NCBI GenBank assembly: GCA_947499955.1
Contig: CANMQI010000002.1
Coordinates: 62,001 to 126,000, forward strand
Direction of reading: 5' to 3'
DNA: 64,000 nucleotides
Source of the DNA: an uncultured Granulosicoccus sp.
GTDB taxonomy: Bacteria; Pseudomonadota; Gammaproteobacteria; Granulosicoccales; Granulosicoccaceae
Position 1 is the first letter of the stretch, and each line of letters begins with the position of its first letter. The notes beneath the pieces are model-generated. The model was not told where the DNA came from, searched no databases, and was given only the letters and a program-made list of their open reading frames with translations. The position numbers and the translations under genes are program-made. This document shows positions 1-9,285 of the stretch, piece after piece.

Positions 1-1
1 G

Positions 2-490
2 ATGGCTTTTCCCGCGCTGCTGCTGGCCATCGTGCTGGCGGCCATATTCGAACCCAGTCTGTGGATCGTGGCGATGGTGATCGCCATGGTCAATTGGGTG
101 CAGATGGCCAGGGTGGTGTACACCGAGACACGATCCCTGACAGAACGAGACTTCATACAGGCGCAGATATCCATGGGCTCGGGACCCTTGAGAGTCTTGT
201 TTCGGCATGTGCTGCCGCACCTGCTGTCCTCGATAGTCGTGTTCAGTACGCTGGGTATTTCCACGACGGTATTGCTGGAGGCCACGTTGAGTTATCTGGG
301 CGTGGGTGTGCAGCCTCCCACGCCAAGCTGGGGCAATATCATCTTCGAGAATCAGACCTATTTCTCTTCAGCGCCCTGGCTGGTCTTCATCCCGGGGGTT
401 GCCATTCTGTTGATGGCGCTGGCATTCAACCTGGTGGGAGACGCGCTGCGCGACATTCTGGATCCGACACTGAAGGGGCGGCACGGATGA
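2..490 (+). CDS. Peptide/nickel-type ABC transporter permease, C-terminal part (DppC-like)
   Basis: This is the C-terminal 162 residues of an inner-membrane permease of the DppC/OppC type; the start lies before the window, so the first ATG at position 2 is probably internal. The BPD_transp_1 domain is clear. Several hydrophobic helices are present, and the EAA-loop region (about residues 48-75, with 'QMGSG'-like and 'FRHVLPHLL') contacts the ATPase. The end 'GDALRDILDPTLKG' is characteristic of DppC proteins. It is followed 70 bp later by the partner permease. The order DppC before DppB is the reverse of the usual order. The frame is open to the window edge. Confidence 0.9.
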   Translation: MAFPALLLAIVLAAIFEPSLWIVAMVIAMVNWVQMARVVYTETRSLTERDFIQAQISMGSGPLRVLFRHVLPHLLSSIVVFSTLGISTTVLLEATLSYLGVGVQPPTPSWGNIIFENQTYFSSAPWLVFIPGVAILLMALAFNLVGDALRDILDPTLKGRHG

Positions 491-560
491 GAGCCTTCAT
501 CAGATTCAAGCTGGCGCTTGCCAGTCGACAGATGCAGATCAATTCGGAGCGCCAATCGTC

Positions 561-1481
561 ATGAGTATCCACCTGCTCAGACGCATTCTGGAATCCCTGC
601 TGATTCTGCTGGGTATTTCGATTGTGACTTTCCTGCTGCTGTATCTGCTGCCGGCAGACCCTGCGCGGCAGATAGCCGGCAGGAGTGCCACGGTACAGAC
701 CGTCGAGAACATTCGTGAGCAGCTGGGGTTGAACCTGCCGCTCTATCAGCAGTATTGGCACTACCTGAGCAATCTGCTGCAAGGAGATCTCGGACGCTCC
801 TACCTGCAGAAGACAGAAGTGTCGGAACTGATAGCGGCTCGTTTGCCAGCCACGCTGTTACTGATGGCTGGTGCAATCGTATGCGAACTCGTCATCGGCC
901 TGGCGCTGGGCGTTATCTCGGCCCTGTGGCGTAACAGCCGAACCGATCGTGTTCTGACGGTCGTATCCTTCACCTCGGTATCTGCGCCACAGTTCGTCAT
1001 CGGCATACTGTTGCTGTACGTATTCGCCGTCAAATTGCACTGGGCGCCCATCGGTGGCTACGGTACCTTTGCTCACCTGGTGTTGCCTGCTCTGACGCTC
1101 GGCATACTCGGCGCAGGCTGGTATGCCCGCATGATGCGCTCCAGCATGATCGACGTGCTGGAGAAGGACTATGTGCGTACGGCGCGTTCGAAGGGCCTGT
1201 CCAGAAGCCGCATCCTGTTCAGGCATGTCATCCCCAATGCCATTCTGCCGATCATTGCCATGATCGGAATCGATATCGGCATGTTCATGAGCGGCATAGT
1301 CGTCGTGGAGAGCGTGTTCAGCTGGCCGGGTATCGGGCAGCTTGCCTGGCAGGCCATTCAACGAGTGGATATCCCCATCATCATGGGTGTCACGCTGGTA
1401 TCAGCCTGCGCCATTGTCATCGGCAATCTGCTGGCCGACCTGGTCGCACCACTTGTCGACCCACGTATCAGAGTTCGATAG
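561..1481 (+). CDS. Peptide/nickel-type ABC transporter permease (DppB-like)
   Basis: Full-length (306 aa) inner-membrane permease of the DppB/OppB type, the heterodimer partner of the preceding DppC-like protein. The N-terminus 'RRILESLLILLGISIVTFLLLYLLPADPA' region is the typical first helix plus the LPGDP-like motif. The EAA loop with 'ARSKGLSRSRILFRHVIPNAILP' lies near residues 212-236, and the C-terminus 'LVDPRIRVR' is typical of the family. A GGAG at 546-549 precedes the ATG by 11 bp. It lies in one transcription unit with the binding protein (1523), formamidase (3154) and ATPase (4102). Substrate cannot be read from the permease. Confidence 0.93.
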   Translation: MSIHLLRRILESLLILLGISIVTFLLLYLLPADPARQIAGRSATVQTVENIREQLGLNLPLYQQYWHYLSNLLQGDLGRSYLQKTEVSELIAARLPATLLLMAGAIVCELVIGLALGVISALWRNSRTDRVLTVVSFTSVSAPQFVIGILLLYVFAVKLHWAPIGGYGTFAHLVLPALTLGILGAGWYARMMRSSMIDVLEKDYVRTARSKGLSRSRILFRHVIPNAILPIIAMIGIDIGMFMSGIVVVESVFSWPGIGQLAWQAIQRVDIPIIMGVTLVSACAIVIGNLLADLVAPLVDPRIRVR

Positions 1482-1522
1482 TACCTAACCGACGTTCAAT
1501 GATTTCTGACGGAGAACCATTC

Positions 1523-3148
1523 ATGAAAAAGCACGTACTCGCACCCGTGGCACTCGCCGTACTGGGCCTGGCAGCACCGTTGCCATCCATTGCCGATGAT
1601 GCTGCCAATGGTGGAAGCATGATTGTCACCTACAAGGACGATGTGTCCACGCTGGACCCGGCCATCGGCTATGACTGGCAGAACTGGTCGATGATCAAGA
1701 GTCTTTTCGATGGACTCATGGATTACAAGCCCGGCACGACCGAGCTGGTCAGTGATCTGGCAGAAAGCCATACCCTGTCTGATGATGGTCTGACCTACAC
1801 GTTCACCCTACGTGATGGGGTGACATTTCATAATGGACGTGCCATGACGGCAGAAGATGTCAAGTATTCGCTGGACCGCGTTACCAACCCGAAGACTCAG
1901 AGCCCGGGCGCTGGATTCTTCGGCTCCATTGCCGGCTACGATGCAATGTCCTCTGGCAATGCCCAGACTCTGTCCGGTGTCACGGTCGTCGACCCGAAGA
2001 CCATCAGCATCACTTTGTCCCGACCGGATGCAACGTTCCTGCATGTCATGGCCATCAACTTCTCATCGGTGGTTCCCAGAGAAGTCGTTGAAGAATTCGG
2101 TGAGGATTTCGGCAAGCACCCGGTCGGCACCGGTGCGTTTGAACTGACCGACTGGACTCTGGGCCAGCATCTGATCTTTTCACGCAACGAAGACTACTGG
2201 AAGGAAGGTCTGCCGAACCTGGACCAGATTACCTTCGAAGTCGGGCAGGAGCCTGTGGTGGCATTGCTGCGACTGCAGCAGGGTGAAGTGGACATTCCAG
2301 GCGATGGTATTCCACCGGCCAAGTTCGTGGAGGTCTCCAATGATGATCAGTTCAAGGACTTCATCATCGAAGGTGGGCAGCTGCAGACGGGCTACATCAC
2401 CATGAACGTGAAGATGCCTCCGTTTGACAACAAGGCCGTACGTCAGGCCGTGAACATGGCGATCAACAAGGAGCGCATCGTTCGAGTGATCAATGGACGG
2501 GCCGTCGTTGCCAATCAGCCATTACCGCCAACCATGCCCGGTTATGCACCCGACTACGAAGGCTATGCCTACGACCCGGACGCGGCCAAGGCGATGCTGG
2601 CTGAAGCCGGTTTTGCCGATGGTTTCGAGACGGAGCTGTATGTCTACAACACCGATCCCAACCCGCGTATCGCACAGTCCATCCAGCAGGATCTGAAGGC
2701 CATCGGTATCAACGCCTCCATCAAGTCATTGGCACAGGCCAATGTCATCGCTGCCGGCGGTGAGTCGGATCAAGCGCCGATGATCTGGTCAGGCGGCATG
2801 GCCTGGATTGCCGATTTTCCGGATCCGTCCAACTTCTACGGACCCATCCTGGGTTGTGCTGGCGCAGTTCCCGGTGGCTGGAACTGGTCCTGGTACTGCA
2901 ATGAGGAACTCGATGCCAAGGCCGTTGCGGCAGACGGCATGACCGATCCTTCCAGAACAGCCGAGCGTGAGCAGATGTGGCGCGAGATCTATCTGTCCAT
3001 CATGGAAGATGCACCATGGGTGCCGGTATTCAATGAACAGCGCTTCACCATGCGTTCGCCTGCTGTCGGCGGTGAGGATGCCATCTTTGTCGATCCGGTT
3101 CATGTACCGGTCAACTACGATTACGTTCACTCGACTGCAGCTCAATAA
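1523..3148 (+). CDS. Periplasmic substrate-binding protein, peptide/nickel family (SBP_bac_5)
   Basis: Periplasmic binding protein of the DppA/OppA family, 541 aa from ATG 1523. An in-frame ATG at 1499 exists, but 1523 has a GGAG at 1511-1514 and gives a clean signal peptide (Lys-Lys n-region, hydrophobic core, cleavage near residue 24 before Asp-Asp). The mature protein begins with 'GGSMIVTYKDDVSTLDPAIGY', the usual first strand of SBP_bac_5, and continues with 'FTLRDGVTFHNGRAMTAEDV' and 'NPRIAQSIQQDLKAIGI' family blocks. It lies between the permeases and the ATPase of the same system. With a formamidase and an isochorismatase-fold hydrolase in the operon, the ligand may be an amide or ureido compound rather than a peptide; that is inference. 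Confidence 0.92.
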   Translation: MKKHVLAPVALAVLGLAAPLPSIADDAANGGSMIVTYKDDVSTLDPAIGYDWQNWSMIKSLFDGLMDYKPGTTELVSDLAESHTLSDDGLTYTFTLRDGVTFHNGRAMTAEDVKYSLDRVTNPKTQSPGAGFFGSIAGYDAMSSGNAQTLSGVTVVDPKTISITLSRPDATFLHVMAINFSSVVPREVVEEFGEDFGKHPVGTGAFELTDWTLGQHLIFSRNEDYWKEGLPNLDQITFEVGQEPVVALLRLQQGEVDIPGDGIPPAKFVEVSNDDQFKDFIIEGGQLQTGYITMNVKMPPFDNKAVRQAVNMAINKERIVRVINGRAVVANQPLPPTMPGYAPDYEGYAYDPDAAKAMLAEAGFADGFETELYVYNTDPNPRIAQSIQQDLKAIGINASIKSLAQANVIAAGGESDQAPMIWSGGMAWIADFPDPSNFYGPILGCAGAVPGGWNWSWYCNEELDAKAVAADGMTDPSRTAEREQMWREIYLSIMEDAPWVPVFNEQRFTMRSPAVGGEDAIFVDPVHVPVNYDYVHSTAAQ

Positions 3149-3153
3149 ACATC

Positions 3154-4098
3154 ATGTGCAACAGCCCTCAGTACACCATCCATGGTGCCCATCATCATTT
3201 CGGTTGGGACCATTCCATCAAGCCGGTGCAGCGTGTTGCGCCGGGTAGTTCACTGGAGTTCGAGTGTCTGGACAGTTCGGCCGGACAACTGACACCTGAG
3301 AGTACGGTAGAAGATGTCGTGTCTCTGGACTTCGGCAAGGTCAACCCGGTTACCGGGCCCGTCTTTGTGGATGGCGCCGAACCAGGCGATGTGCTGAGAG
3401 TTGAACTGCTTTCCTACAAACCCTCCGGTTTTGGCTGGACAGCGAACATTCCGGGTTTCGGTCTGCTCGCTGACCAGTTTACCGATCCGGCCTTGAAGCT
3501 CTGGGACTATCAGGCGGATTCCTTGCAACCGGCCCTGTTCACCCAGGATGCCAGAGTGCCGCTGAAACCCTTTGCCGGCACCATTGGCGTCGCGCCCGCG
3601 GAACCCGGTCTGCATTCAGTGGTTCCGCCCAGAAGAGTGGGTGGTAATCTGGATATTCGTGATCTCGCCGCAGGTTCGGTGCTTTATCTGCCGGTTGAGG
3701 TTGCCGGTGCCTTGTTTTCCATCGGTGATACGCATGCCGCGCAGGGTGATGGAGAAGTCTGTGGTACGGCTATCGAGAGTCCCATGTCGGTCGCTCTCAA
3801 GCTGGACCTGATCAAGCAGCAGCCGCTGGCCATGCCGCGATTCACGACGCCCGGTCCAGTTACCAATCACCTGGATTCGGCGGGCTACGAAGTCACGACA
3901 GGCATCGGCAGCGATCTGATGGAAGGTGCCAGAGTGGCACTGTCTGGCATGATCGATCTGCTGTGTGCGACGCGAGGTCTGTCAGCCACGGACGCCTACA
4001 TGCTGTGCTCCGTTTGCGGCGACTTGCGTATATCGGAAATCGTGGACCAGCCCAATTGGGTTGTCTCTTTCTACTTTCCACGTATCGTCTTCGAATAA
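3154..4098 (+). CDS. Acetamidase/formamidase family protein (FmdA_AmdA)
   Basis: Cytoplasmic amidohydrolase of the acetamidase/formamidase family, 314 aa, starting 6 bp after the binding-protein stop. The signature 'SIGDTHAAQGDGEVCGTAIE' (about residues 189-208), the 'DPxxGPVFVDGAEPGDVL' block near residue 65 and the N-terminal 'YTIHGAHHHFGWDHSIKPV' block are all recognisable. Family members hydrolyse short amides such as formamide or acetamide to the acid and ammonia. Its place inside an ABC importer operon suggests it acts on the imported substrate or on a breakdown product. The exact amide is unknown. Confidence 0.9.
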   Translation: MCNSPQYTIHGAHHHFGWDHSIKPVQRVAPGSSLEFECLDSSAGQLTPESTVEDVVSLDFGKVNPVTGPVFVDGAEPGDVLRVELLSYKPSGFGWTANIPGFGLLADQFTDPALKLWDYQADSLQPALFTQDARVPLKPFAGTIGVAPAEPGLHSVVPPRRVGGNLDIRDLAAGSVLYLPVEVAGALFSIGDTHAAQGDGEVCGTAIESPMSVALKLDLIKQQPLAMPRFTTPGPVTNHLDSAGYEVTTGIGSDLMEGARVALSGMIDLLCATRGLSATDAYMLCSVCGDLRISEIVDQPNWVVSFYFPRIVFE

Positions 4099-4101
4099 GA
4101 C

Positions 4102-5907
4102 GTGATGAGCGCGATGATCCCGGACAACGAGGCCGACATGACAGACGCTGCCAAGTCGCCTGTACCGCTGCTGGAGGTCAGGGACCTGACCATTCAGGTA
4201 GCCACGGCCAGTGGTGGCAAGACCGTGCTGGATGGCATCAGCTTTTCGCTGATGCCCAATGAGGTGCTGTGCCTTGCCGGTGAATCGGGGTCCGGGAAAT
4301 CGCTGACAGCCATGGCCATCATGGGATTGCTGCCCAAGCCTGCGGCACGTATCACCGCAGGCCAGATTCTACTGGCTGGCAGGGACCTGGTGGATCTGTC
4401 CGAGACCGAGTACCGAAAGCTCAGGGCCACGCGGGTGGCCATGATCTTCCAGGAGCCCATGACATCACTGAACCCCGTCATGACCATCGGTGAGCAGATT
4501 ACCGAGGTGCTGGTGGCACATCAGGATATTTCTGCGGCAGAGGCGTCGAAGGCGGCTCTCGAACTGTTGACGGAGGTGCGCATGAGCTCACCGGAACGGC
4601 GTCTGAAGCAGTATCCGCACGAGCTCTCCGGTGGTATGCGACAACGAGTGGTGATTGCCATTGCGCTGGCTTGTCAACCGGACGTGCTGATTGCCGATGA
4701 ACCGACCACGGCACTGGATGTAACGGTACAGGCAGAGATACTGGACCTGATTGCCAAGTTGCAGGAACGTGCGGGTACTGCGGTCATCATGATTACCCAT
4801 GATATGGGGGTGGTGGCCGAGATTGCCGATCGCGTCATCGTCATGCGGGCGGGCAAGCAGATGGAGACTTCACCGGTCAGGCAGCTGTTCGCGAATCCGT
4901 CGACGCAATACACACGTGAGCTGCTGGCAGCAGTGCCACGCCTGGGGAGCGTGGCAGCCTCACTCGAGGCTCACGAACTGGCGAATACAGCAACCGTGGT
5001 GGAAGTCAACGACCTGTCGGTACGATTTCCGGTCCGGGGTGGGCTGCTCAATCGCGTGCAGCAGAATGTGCATGCGGTGGAAAAAGTCTCCTTTTCCATC
5101 AATGCCGGGGAGACGCTGGCTCTGGTCGGAGAGTCAGGCAGTGGAAAGAGCACCATCGGCAAGGCGCTGATGTCCTTGCTGCCGTTCGATGGCGAGATCA
5201 GGATCAATGGTCGTGCTACGCGCGGGCTGAGCCGGCGATCGCTGCAAGTGGTGCGGCGAGATGTACAGATGATCTTTCAGGACCCTTACGCCTCGCTGGA
5301 TCCGCGCATGATGGTCGGTGATCAGGTGGCCGAGCCTTTGATCGTGCATGGATTGGCCAGCGGTACGGAGTTGAGCGATAGAGTGGCCTGGCTGTTCAAA
5401 CGCGTTGGTCTGCCTCTGGATGCCATGCGACGGCATCCTCACGAATTTTCGGGTGGGCAACGACAACGCGTCTGCATCGCCCGCGCGCTGGCCTTGAATC
5501 CGAAACTGATCGTGGCGGATGAATGTGTGTCGGCTCTGGATGTCTCTGTGCAGGCTCAGGTGCTGGAGTTGCTGCGCGAATTGCAGGAAGACGAAGGGTT
5601 GAGTTACCTGTTCATCTCGCATGACATGGCTGTGGTGGAGCAGGTGAGTGACCGGGTGGCAGTGTTGTATGCCGGACAGGTTGTCGAGACCGGTCCAGCC
5701 TCGGCGGTCCTGGGCAATCCACGACATGCTTACACTCAGCGGCTTCTGTCAGCGGTGCCCATACCTGACCCGGAACACCAGCGAGTACCCTTCGTGCGTT
5801 CCACCGAGGATATCGTCTCGGTCATGCATGCGGTAGGCACGGCTCCCGAACAGCAGCTGCTGCAGAACCACGGCAGGAATCACTGGTCTGCCAGAGAAGC
5901 CGGTTGA
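4102..5907 (+). CDS. Fused double ABC ATPase (DppD-DppF type)
   Basis: 601-aa protein with two complete ABC ATPase domains in one chain, serving the upstream permeases. Domain 1 has Walker A 'GESGSGKS' near residues 60-67, signature 'LSGGMRQR' near 177 and Walker B 'VLIADEPTTALD' near 198. Domain 2 repeats them at about 347, 455 and 475, with 'FSGGQRQR' and 'LIVADECVSALD'. The DECVSALD form is common in DppF-type halves. Both halves end in oligopeptide-type C-terminal extensions ('TQYTRELLAAVP', 'HAYTQRLLSAVPIPDP'). The frame opens at GTG 4102/ATG 4105, but ATG 4138 has the best ribosome site (GAGG at 4129-4132), so the true start may be 4138. Confidence 0.93.
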   Translation: MMSAMIPDNEADMTDAAKSPVPLLEVRDLTIQVATASGGKTVLDGISFSLMPNEVLCLAGESGSGKSLTAMAIMGLLPKPAARITAGQILLAGRDLVDLSETEYRKLRATRVAMIFQEPMTSLNPVMTIGEQITEVLVAHQDISAAEASKAALELLTEVRMSSPERRLKQYPHELSGGMRQRVVIAIALACQPDVLIADEPTTALDVTVQAEILDLIAKLQERAGTAVIMITHDMGVVAEIADRVIVMRAGKQMETSPVRQLFANPSTQYTRELLAAVPRLGSVAASLEAHELANTATVVEVNDLSVRFPVRGGLLNRVQQNVHAVEKVSFSINAGETLALVGESGSGKSTIGKALMSLLPFDGEIRINGRATRGLSRRSLQVVRRDVQMIFQDPYASLDPRMMVGDQVAEPLIVHGLASGTELSDRVAWLFKRVGLPLDAMRRHPHEFSGGQRQRVCIARALALNPKLIVADECVSALDVSVQAQVLELLRELQEDEGLSYLFISHDMAVVEQVSDRVAVLYAGQVVETGPASAVLGNPRHAYTQRLLSAVPIPDPEHQRVPFVRSTEDIVSVMHAVGTAPEQQLLQNHGRNHWSAREAG

Positions 5908-5946
5908 GATGAAAGTGTCAGACAAACCCATGAGGAAACATTGCTG

Positions 5947-6618
5947 ATGTCCTGGAAAACGGCATACCGATCGTTCTACTACGAGAAGGCTGATCCGCCT
6001 GACGACATCGAGTTGCAGTCGGACTCCACTGCCTTGCTGGTCATCGATATCCAGAACACCTATCTGGATGTGCCCGATGACAAGGCTGAAGCTGCGCGCT
6101 GGCAGCCATTCTTCGATCGCATGAACAACATTGTCATTCCCAATACGGCCCGCTTGATTGCCGATGCAAGAGCGCGTGGAGTGGAAGTGATATTTGCCCG
6201 TATCGCCTGTCTGAAGGATGATGGCAGGGACCGTTCGCTGAGCCAGAAAAAGCCGGGCTTCAACTATCTGCTGCTGCCCAAGGATCGGCCGGATAGTCAG
6301 ATAGTGGACGAGCTCGAACCTCAGGGTGACGAGATCACGGTGCTGAAGACGACCGACTCGGCGCTGACCGGCACCAATCTACGTCTGATACTGCAGAACA
6401 TGGGTATCAAGGATGTGGTCGTGGCGGGTATCTTCACCGATCAGTGCGTGTCGTCAACTGTACGTAGCCTGGCCGATGAGAGTTTTGGGGTCGTTGTGGT
6501 GGAAGATGCCTGCGCCGCGGCAACCGATCAATTGCATCAACACGAGCTGGAGATCATCAACATGATCTACTGCCATGTCGTGCAAGCCGAGGAGCTGGCA
6601 GGGTTCTGGCAGGGGTAG
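5947..6618 (+). CDS. Isochorismatase-family cysteine hydrolase
   Basis: Cytoplasmic hydrolase of the isochorismatase-like superfamily (about 223 aa). The expected Asp-Lys-Cys catalytic set is visible: Asp in 'LLVIDIQNTY', Lys in 'VLKTTDSALTGTNL', and Cys in 'GIFTDQCVSSTVRS' preceded by the usual cis-peptide region. Relatives include ureidoacrylate, N-carbamoylsarcosine and biuret amidohydrolases, so hydrolysis of an amide or carbamoyl bond fits the formamidase in the same operon. A GAGG at 5932-5935 could serve a TTG at 5941 or the ATG at 5947; the ATG is taken here. Last gene of the transport operon, convergent with the response regulator. Confidence 0.9.
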   Translation: MSWKTAYRSFYYEKADPPDDIELQSDSTALLVIDIQNTYLDVPDDKAEAARWQPFFDRMNNIVIPNTARLIADARARGVEVIFARIACLKDDGRDRSLSQKKPGFNYLLLPKDRPDSQIVDELEPQGDEITVLKTTDSALTGTNLRLILQNMGIKDVVVAGIFTDQCVSSTVRSLADESFGVVVVEDACAAATDQLHQHELEIINMIYCHVVQAEELAGFWQG

Positions 6619-6683
6619 AGTTGCAGATCGATTGTCTGGCGTATCTGTCAGCTCGATGAAGTCCGGTGCTGCGCTGGCAGCGT

Positions 6684-7370
6684 TCAGTCAGCGAGCTCCG
6701 GCAGTTCGAACTTGTAGCCGATTCCATAGACCGAATGTACGTATTCGGCTTCGGGATGAATCTCGTGGAGTTTCTGGCGAATCTTCTTGACGTGACTGTC
6801 AATGGTGCGGTCACTGACGATTCGGTTGTCCATGTAGATACGCTGCATCAGCTGATCACGACTGAAGATCTGACCCGGCTTGGTGCTGAGCGTTTTCAGC
6901 AAACGCAGTTCAACCAGTGTCAGAGTGCAGAACTTGTCTCCACACAGCCTGACCACCGCCTTGTCCTCATCCAGAACGAAGTTCTGTCTGTCGGCTGATT
7001 GTTCCTCTATCGGGCGCGTGCGCCTGAGTACGGTCTTGACCCTGGCGACCACCTCGCGCGGGCTGAAGGGTTTGCAGATGTAGTCATCGGCACCTATCTC
7101 CAGGCCCAGCAAGCGGTCAACCTCTTCGACGCGGGCCGTCATCATGATGATGGCAACGTCCAGCTGTTTGCGGATCGTCCGACATACAGTCATTCCATCC
7201 AGACCGGGCAGCATCAGATCCAGCAGAACAAGATCGGGAGGGGAATCCAGTATGGTGTTCAGCGCAAGCTGTCCGTCCTCGAACAACTCGGTGTCATAGC
7301 CTTCCTTCTGCAGATAGCCTTGCAGGATTCTGGCAAGCTTGGGCTCGTCCTCGACGATGGCTATTTTCAT
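6684..7370 (-). CDS. OmpR-family response regulator (BaeR-like)
   Basis: 228-aa transcription factor with an N-terminal receiver domain (residues 1-120) and a C-terminal winged helix (about 130-222). The acidic pair is in 'VEDEP', the phosphoacceptor Asp51 is in 'LVLLDLMLPG', and the conserved Lys is in 'ICKPFSPREVVARVKTVLRR'. The run from 'DRLLGLEIGADDYICKPFS' onward closely matches E. coli BaeR from memory. It is transcribed after its kinase with only 6 bp between them. Target genes are unknown; BaeR in enterobacteria controls envelope-stress efflux pumps, which cannot be assumed here. Confidence 0.93.
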   Translation of the reverse strand: MKIAIVEDEPKLARILQGYLQKEGYDTELFEDGQLALNTILDSPPDLVLLDLMLPGLDGMTVCRTIRKQLDVAIIMMTARVEEVDRLLGLEIGADDYICKPFSPREVVARVKTVLRRTRPIEEQSADRQNFVLDEDKAVVRLCGDKFCTLTLVELRLLKTLSTKPGQIFSRDQLMQRIYMDNRIVSDRTIDSHVKKIRQKLHEIHPEAEYVHSVYGIGYKFELPELAD

Positions 7371-7376
7371 GTGGGC

Positions 7377-8861
7377 TCAGCGGTGCAAGGGAAAGCGGAT
7401 GGTGATGGCCAGACCACCCTGTTCTGACTGTGAAGCCTCGATCGTGCCTTCGTGAGCCTCTACGATCTTGCTGACAATGGCAAGCCCCAGACCGGCGCCG
7501 CCGGTATCACGATTGCGCGAGGCCTCGGTACGATAGAGTGATTCGAACAGGTGTGGCAGCTGCTCGGTCGTCACCCCGGGAGAACTGTCTTCCCAGCACA
7601 GGCAGATCTGCTGGTCGTCAGTGTAGAGGCTGACAGTGATGACACCATCAGGGTCGGTGTATCGAATCGAATTCTGCAGCAGATTGTCAGCCAGTTGGCT
7701 CAAGCGCTCTCTATCGGCTTTCATGAGGGCGCTCTGGGTGCTGATATCCGACTTGATGATCAGAGAGCGAGCACTGGCCAGGGGCTGCGCAAGGCGGCAG
7801 CGTTCGCCAATCAATTCGACCAGATCAAGCACCTCGAAACGGTAGTCCAGCGCACCGATGTCCGACAGGGTCAGTTTGTGAAGATCATTGATCAGGCGTG
7901 ACAGTCGCAGCGATTCGTCGTGCAGGGACTTGATGGCCACCTCATCGATCGGCATGACGCCATCGATCATGGCCTCCAGCTCGCCTTGCAGTATCGCCAC
8001 GGGCGTTCGCAGTTCATGAGATATTTCTGCCAGCCATTGCTGGCGCGCACTGAGATTCCTGTCGAGAGCGGTGGCTAGGCGATTGATGTCACGCGCCAGA
8101 TCCCCGATCTCGTCACGTCGCGTCATGTCGATAGGCTGGTCGTAGTTGCCTTTGCGAATCTTGCGAACCGTATTGCGAATATGCAGGATCGGTCGGACGA
8201 TACGCGCGGACAGCGCCGCTGCGAGAAGCGCCGATAGTGCAATCATGACCAGGGCGGCGTAGGCGAAACTGCGTTTTTGCTGCTCGGCGAAAACCTGATC
8301 GAGTTGCCCCGGTGGTTGCTTCAGGCGTCGGTAGCCGAGGAAGCCCACGATCCTGTCGTCCACGCTGATGGGAAGCCAGCTGGTTTCCGGGGAATTGACA
8401 TCTGCCCCCATGAATCCGTAGAGAATGGTTTTTTCGGCGTCTGCCAGCAACAGTCTCGGGTCGAGTGTCAGGTTGCTTGGCCCTCTGTCCGGTTTGGACT
8501 GTGGTCCCGGCTTGTCGCCGGCTGCCGGTGGTCGCTCCCCTTTGACAGGCGGTGGGCCCGGTGGAAAGTCCGCTCTGTTCGGCAGGCCGCCCCGGTCTCG
8601 ACGATTGGCGCGGGTGCCCAGATGACGATCGACGATTGTCCCCCAGCGCCGGTGACTGGCGGCAATCCACTCCCAGCCGTCGTGTTCTGCATAGTTGGCG
8701 GCCAGATCGTCAACGATCGGCTCGATCCGGGCAACCTCGGTACTGTTGATGTAACCCAGGAAGCCACGATTGAAGCTCCAGCTGTTGATGGCGTACATCA
8801 GAGCGATAAGCAGCCCACTGCCGAGCAGCATGGCAAGAAATAGCTGATATTTGAGTCGCAT
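7377..8861 (-). CDS. Sensor histidine kinase (BaeS-like) with a proline-rich periplasmic insert
   Basis: 494-aa membrane kinase, cognate to the following response regulator. TM1 spans about residues 7-27 and TM2 about 205-227, followed by HAMP, the HisKA dimerisation box 'WLAEISHELRTPVAILQGE' (His near 283) and an HATPase domain with N box 'LLQNSIRYTD' and G boxes near the end. The periplasmic loop carries a Gly/Pro/Arg-rich low-complexity stretch at about residues 82-130 ('FPPGPPPVKGERPP' and similar), which is not usual for BaeS. Histidine kinase function is certain; the signal sensed is unknown. Confidence 0.92.
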   Translation of the reverse strand: MRLKYQLFLAMLLGSGLLIALMYAINSWSFNRGFLGYINSTEVARIEPIVDDLAANYAEHDGWEWIAASHRRWGTIVDRHLGTRANRRDRGGLPNRADFPPGPPPVKGERPPAAGDKPGPQSKPDRGPSNLTLDPRLLLADAEKTILYGFMGADVNSPETSWLPISVDDRIVGFLGYRRLKQPPGQLDQVFAEQQKRSFAYAALVMIALSALLAAALSARIVRPILHIRNTVRKIRKGNYDQPIDMTRRDEIGDLARDINRLATALDRNLSARQQWLAEISHELRTPVAILQGELEAMIDGVMPIDEVAIKSLHDESLRLSRLINDLHKLTLSDIGALDYRFEVLDLVELIGERCRLAQPLASARSLIIKSDISTQSALMKADRERLSQLADNLLQNSIRYTDPDGVITVSLYTDDQQICLCWEDSSPGVTTEQLPHLFESLYRTEASRNRDTGGAGLGLAIVSKIVEAHEGTIEASQSEQGGLAITIRFPLHR

Positions 8862-9040
8862 GGGCCATCAAGTGTATATCGCCTGTCATCCCTATCGGCA
8901 GATGACGGGGCAATATCAGACGATTCCCGATTGTTTGCACAATTGTGGTCATTCAGCCCACAGAACACCTGTGCCTACCTCTGTTTGCCCGTAGAGTCCA
9001 GCTACCCGCCCGAGGCTGGAGCTGGCCACGCTTGCAGTAG

Positions 9041-9274
9041 TCAGGATGAGTGTCGGCTGGACCGAGCCTCTTCGATCAGGTAATGCAGGAAGTCCTGAAT
9101 GGATTTCAGGTTCAGTGCAGCACTTTCCATGTGTTGATCCAGATTGTCCAGTTCCCGTTCCTGAGCTCTGGCATCGCGTAGATCCAGCTCAGCTCGGAGT
9201 TCCGCCAGAGTGTCTTCCGTCTGGCTGATCAGCACACGCAGATTGTCGTTACTGAGCGTTTTCAATTCATTCAT
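9041..9274 (-). CDS. Small coiled-coil protein downstream of the Na/Pi cotransporter
   Basis: 77-aa protein (ATG at 9274 on the minus strand), beginning 11 bp after the stop of the Na/Pi cotransporter, so almost certainly co-transcribed. It is highly charged and helical, with heptad-like spacing of Leu/Ile ('LISQTEDTLAELRAELDLRDAR'). There is no signal peptide or membrane segment. I recognise no named family. By analogy with PhoU-like helical partners of Na/Pi cotransporters it might regulate the transporter, but it is far shorter than PhoU and shows no clear PhoU motif, so that is a weak inference. Confidence 0.6.
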   Translation of the reverse strand: MNELKTLSNDNLRVLISQTEDTLAELRAELDLRDARAQERELDNLDQHMESAALNLKSIQDFLHYLIEEARSSRHSS

Positions 9275-9285
9275 CGTCTGCACCC

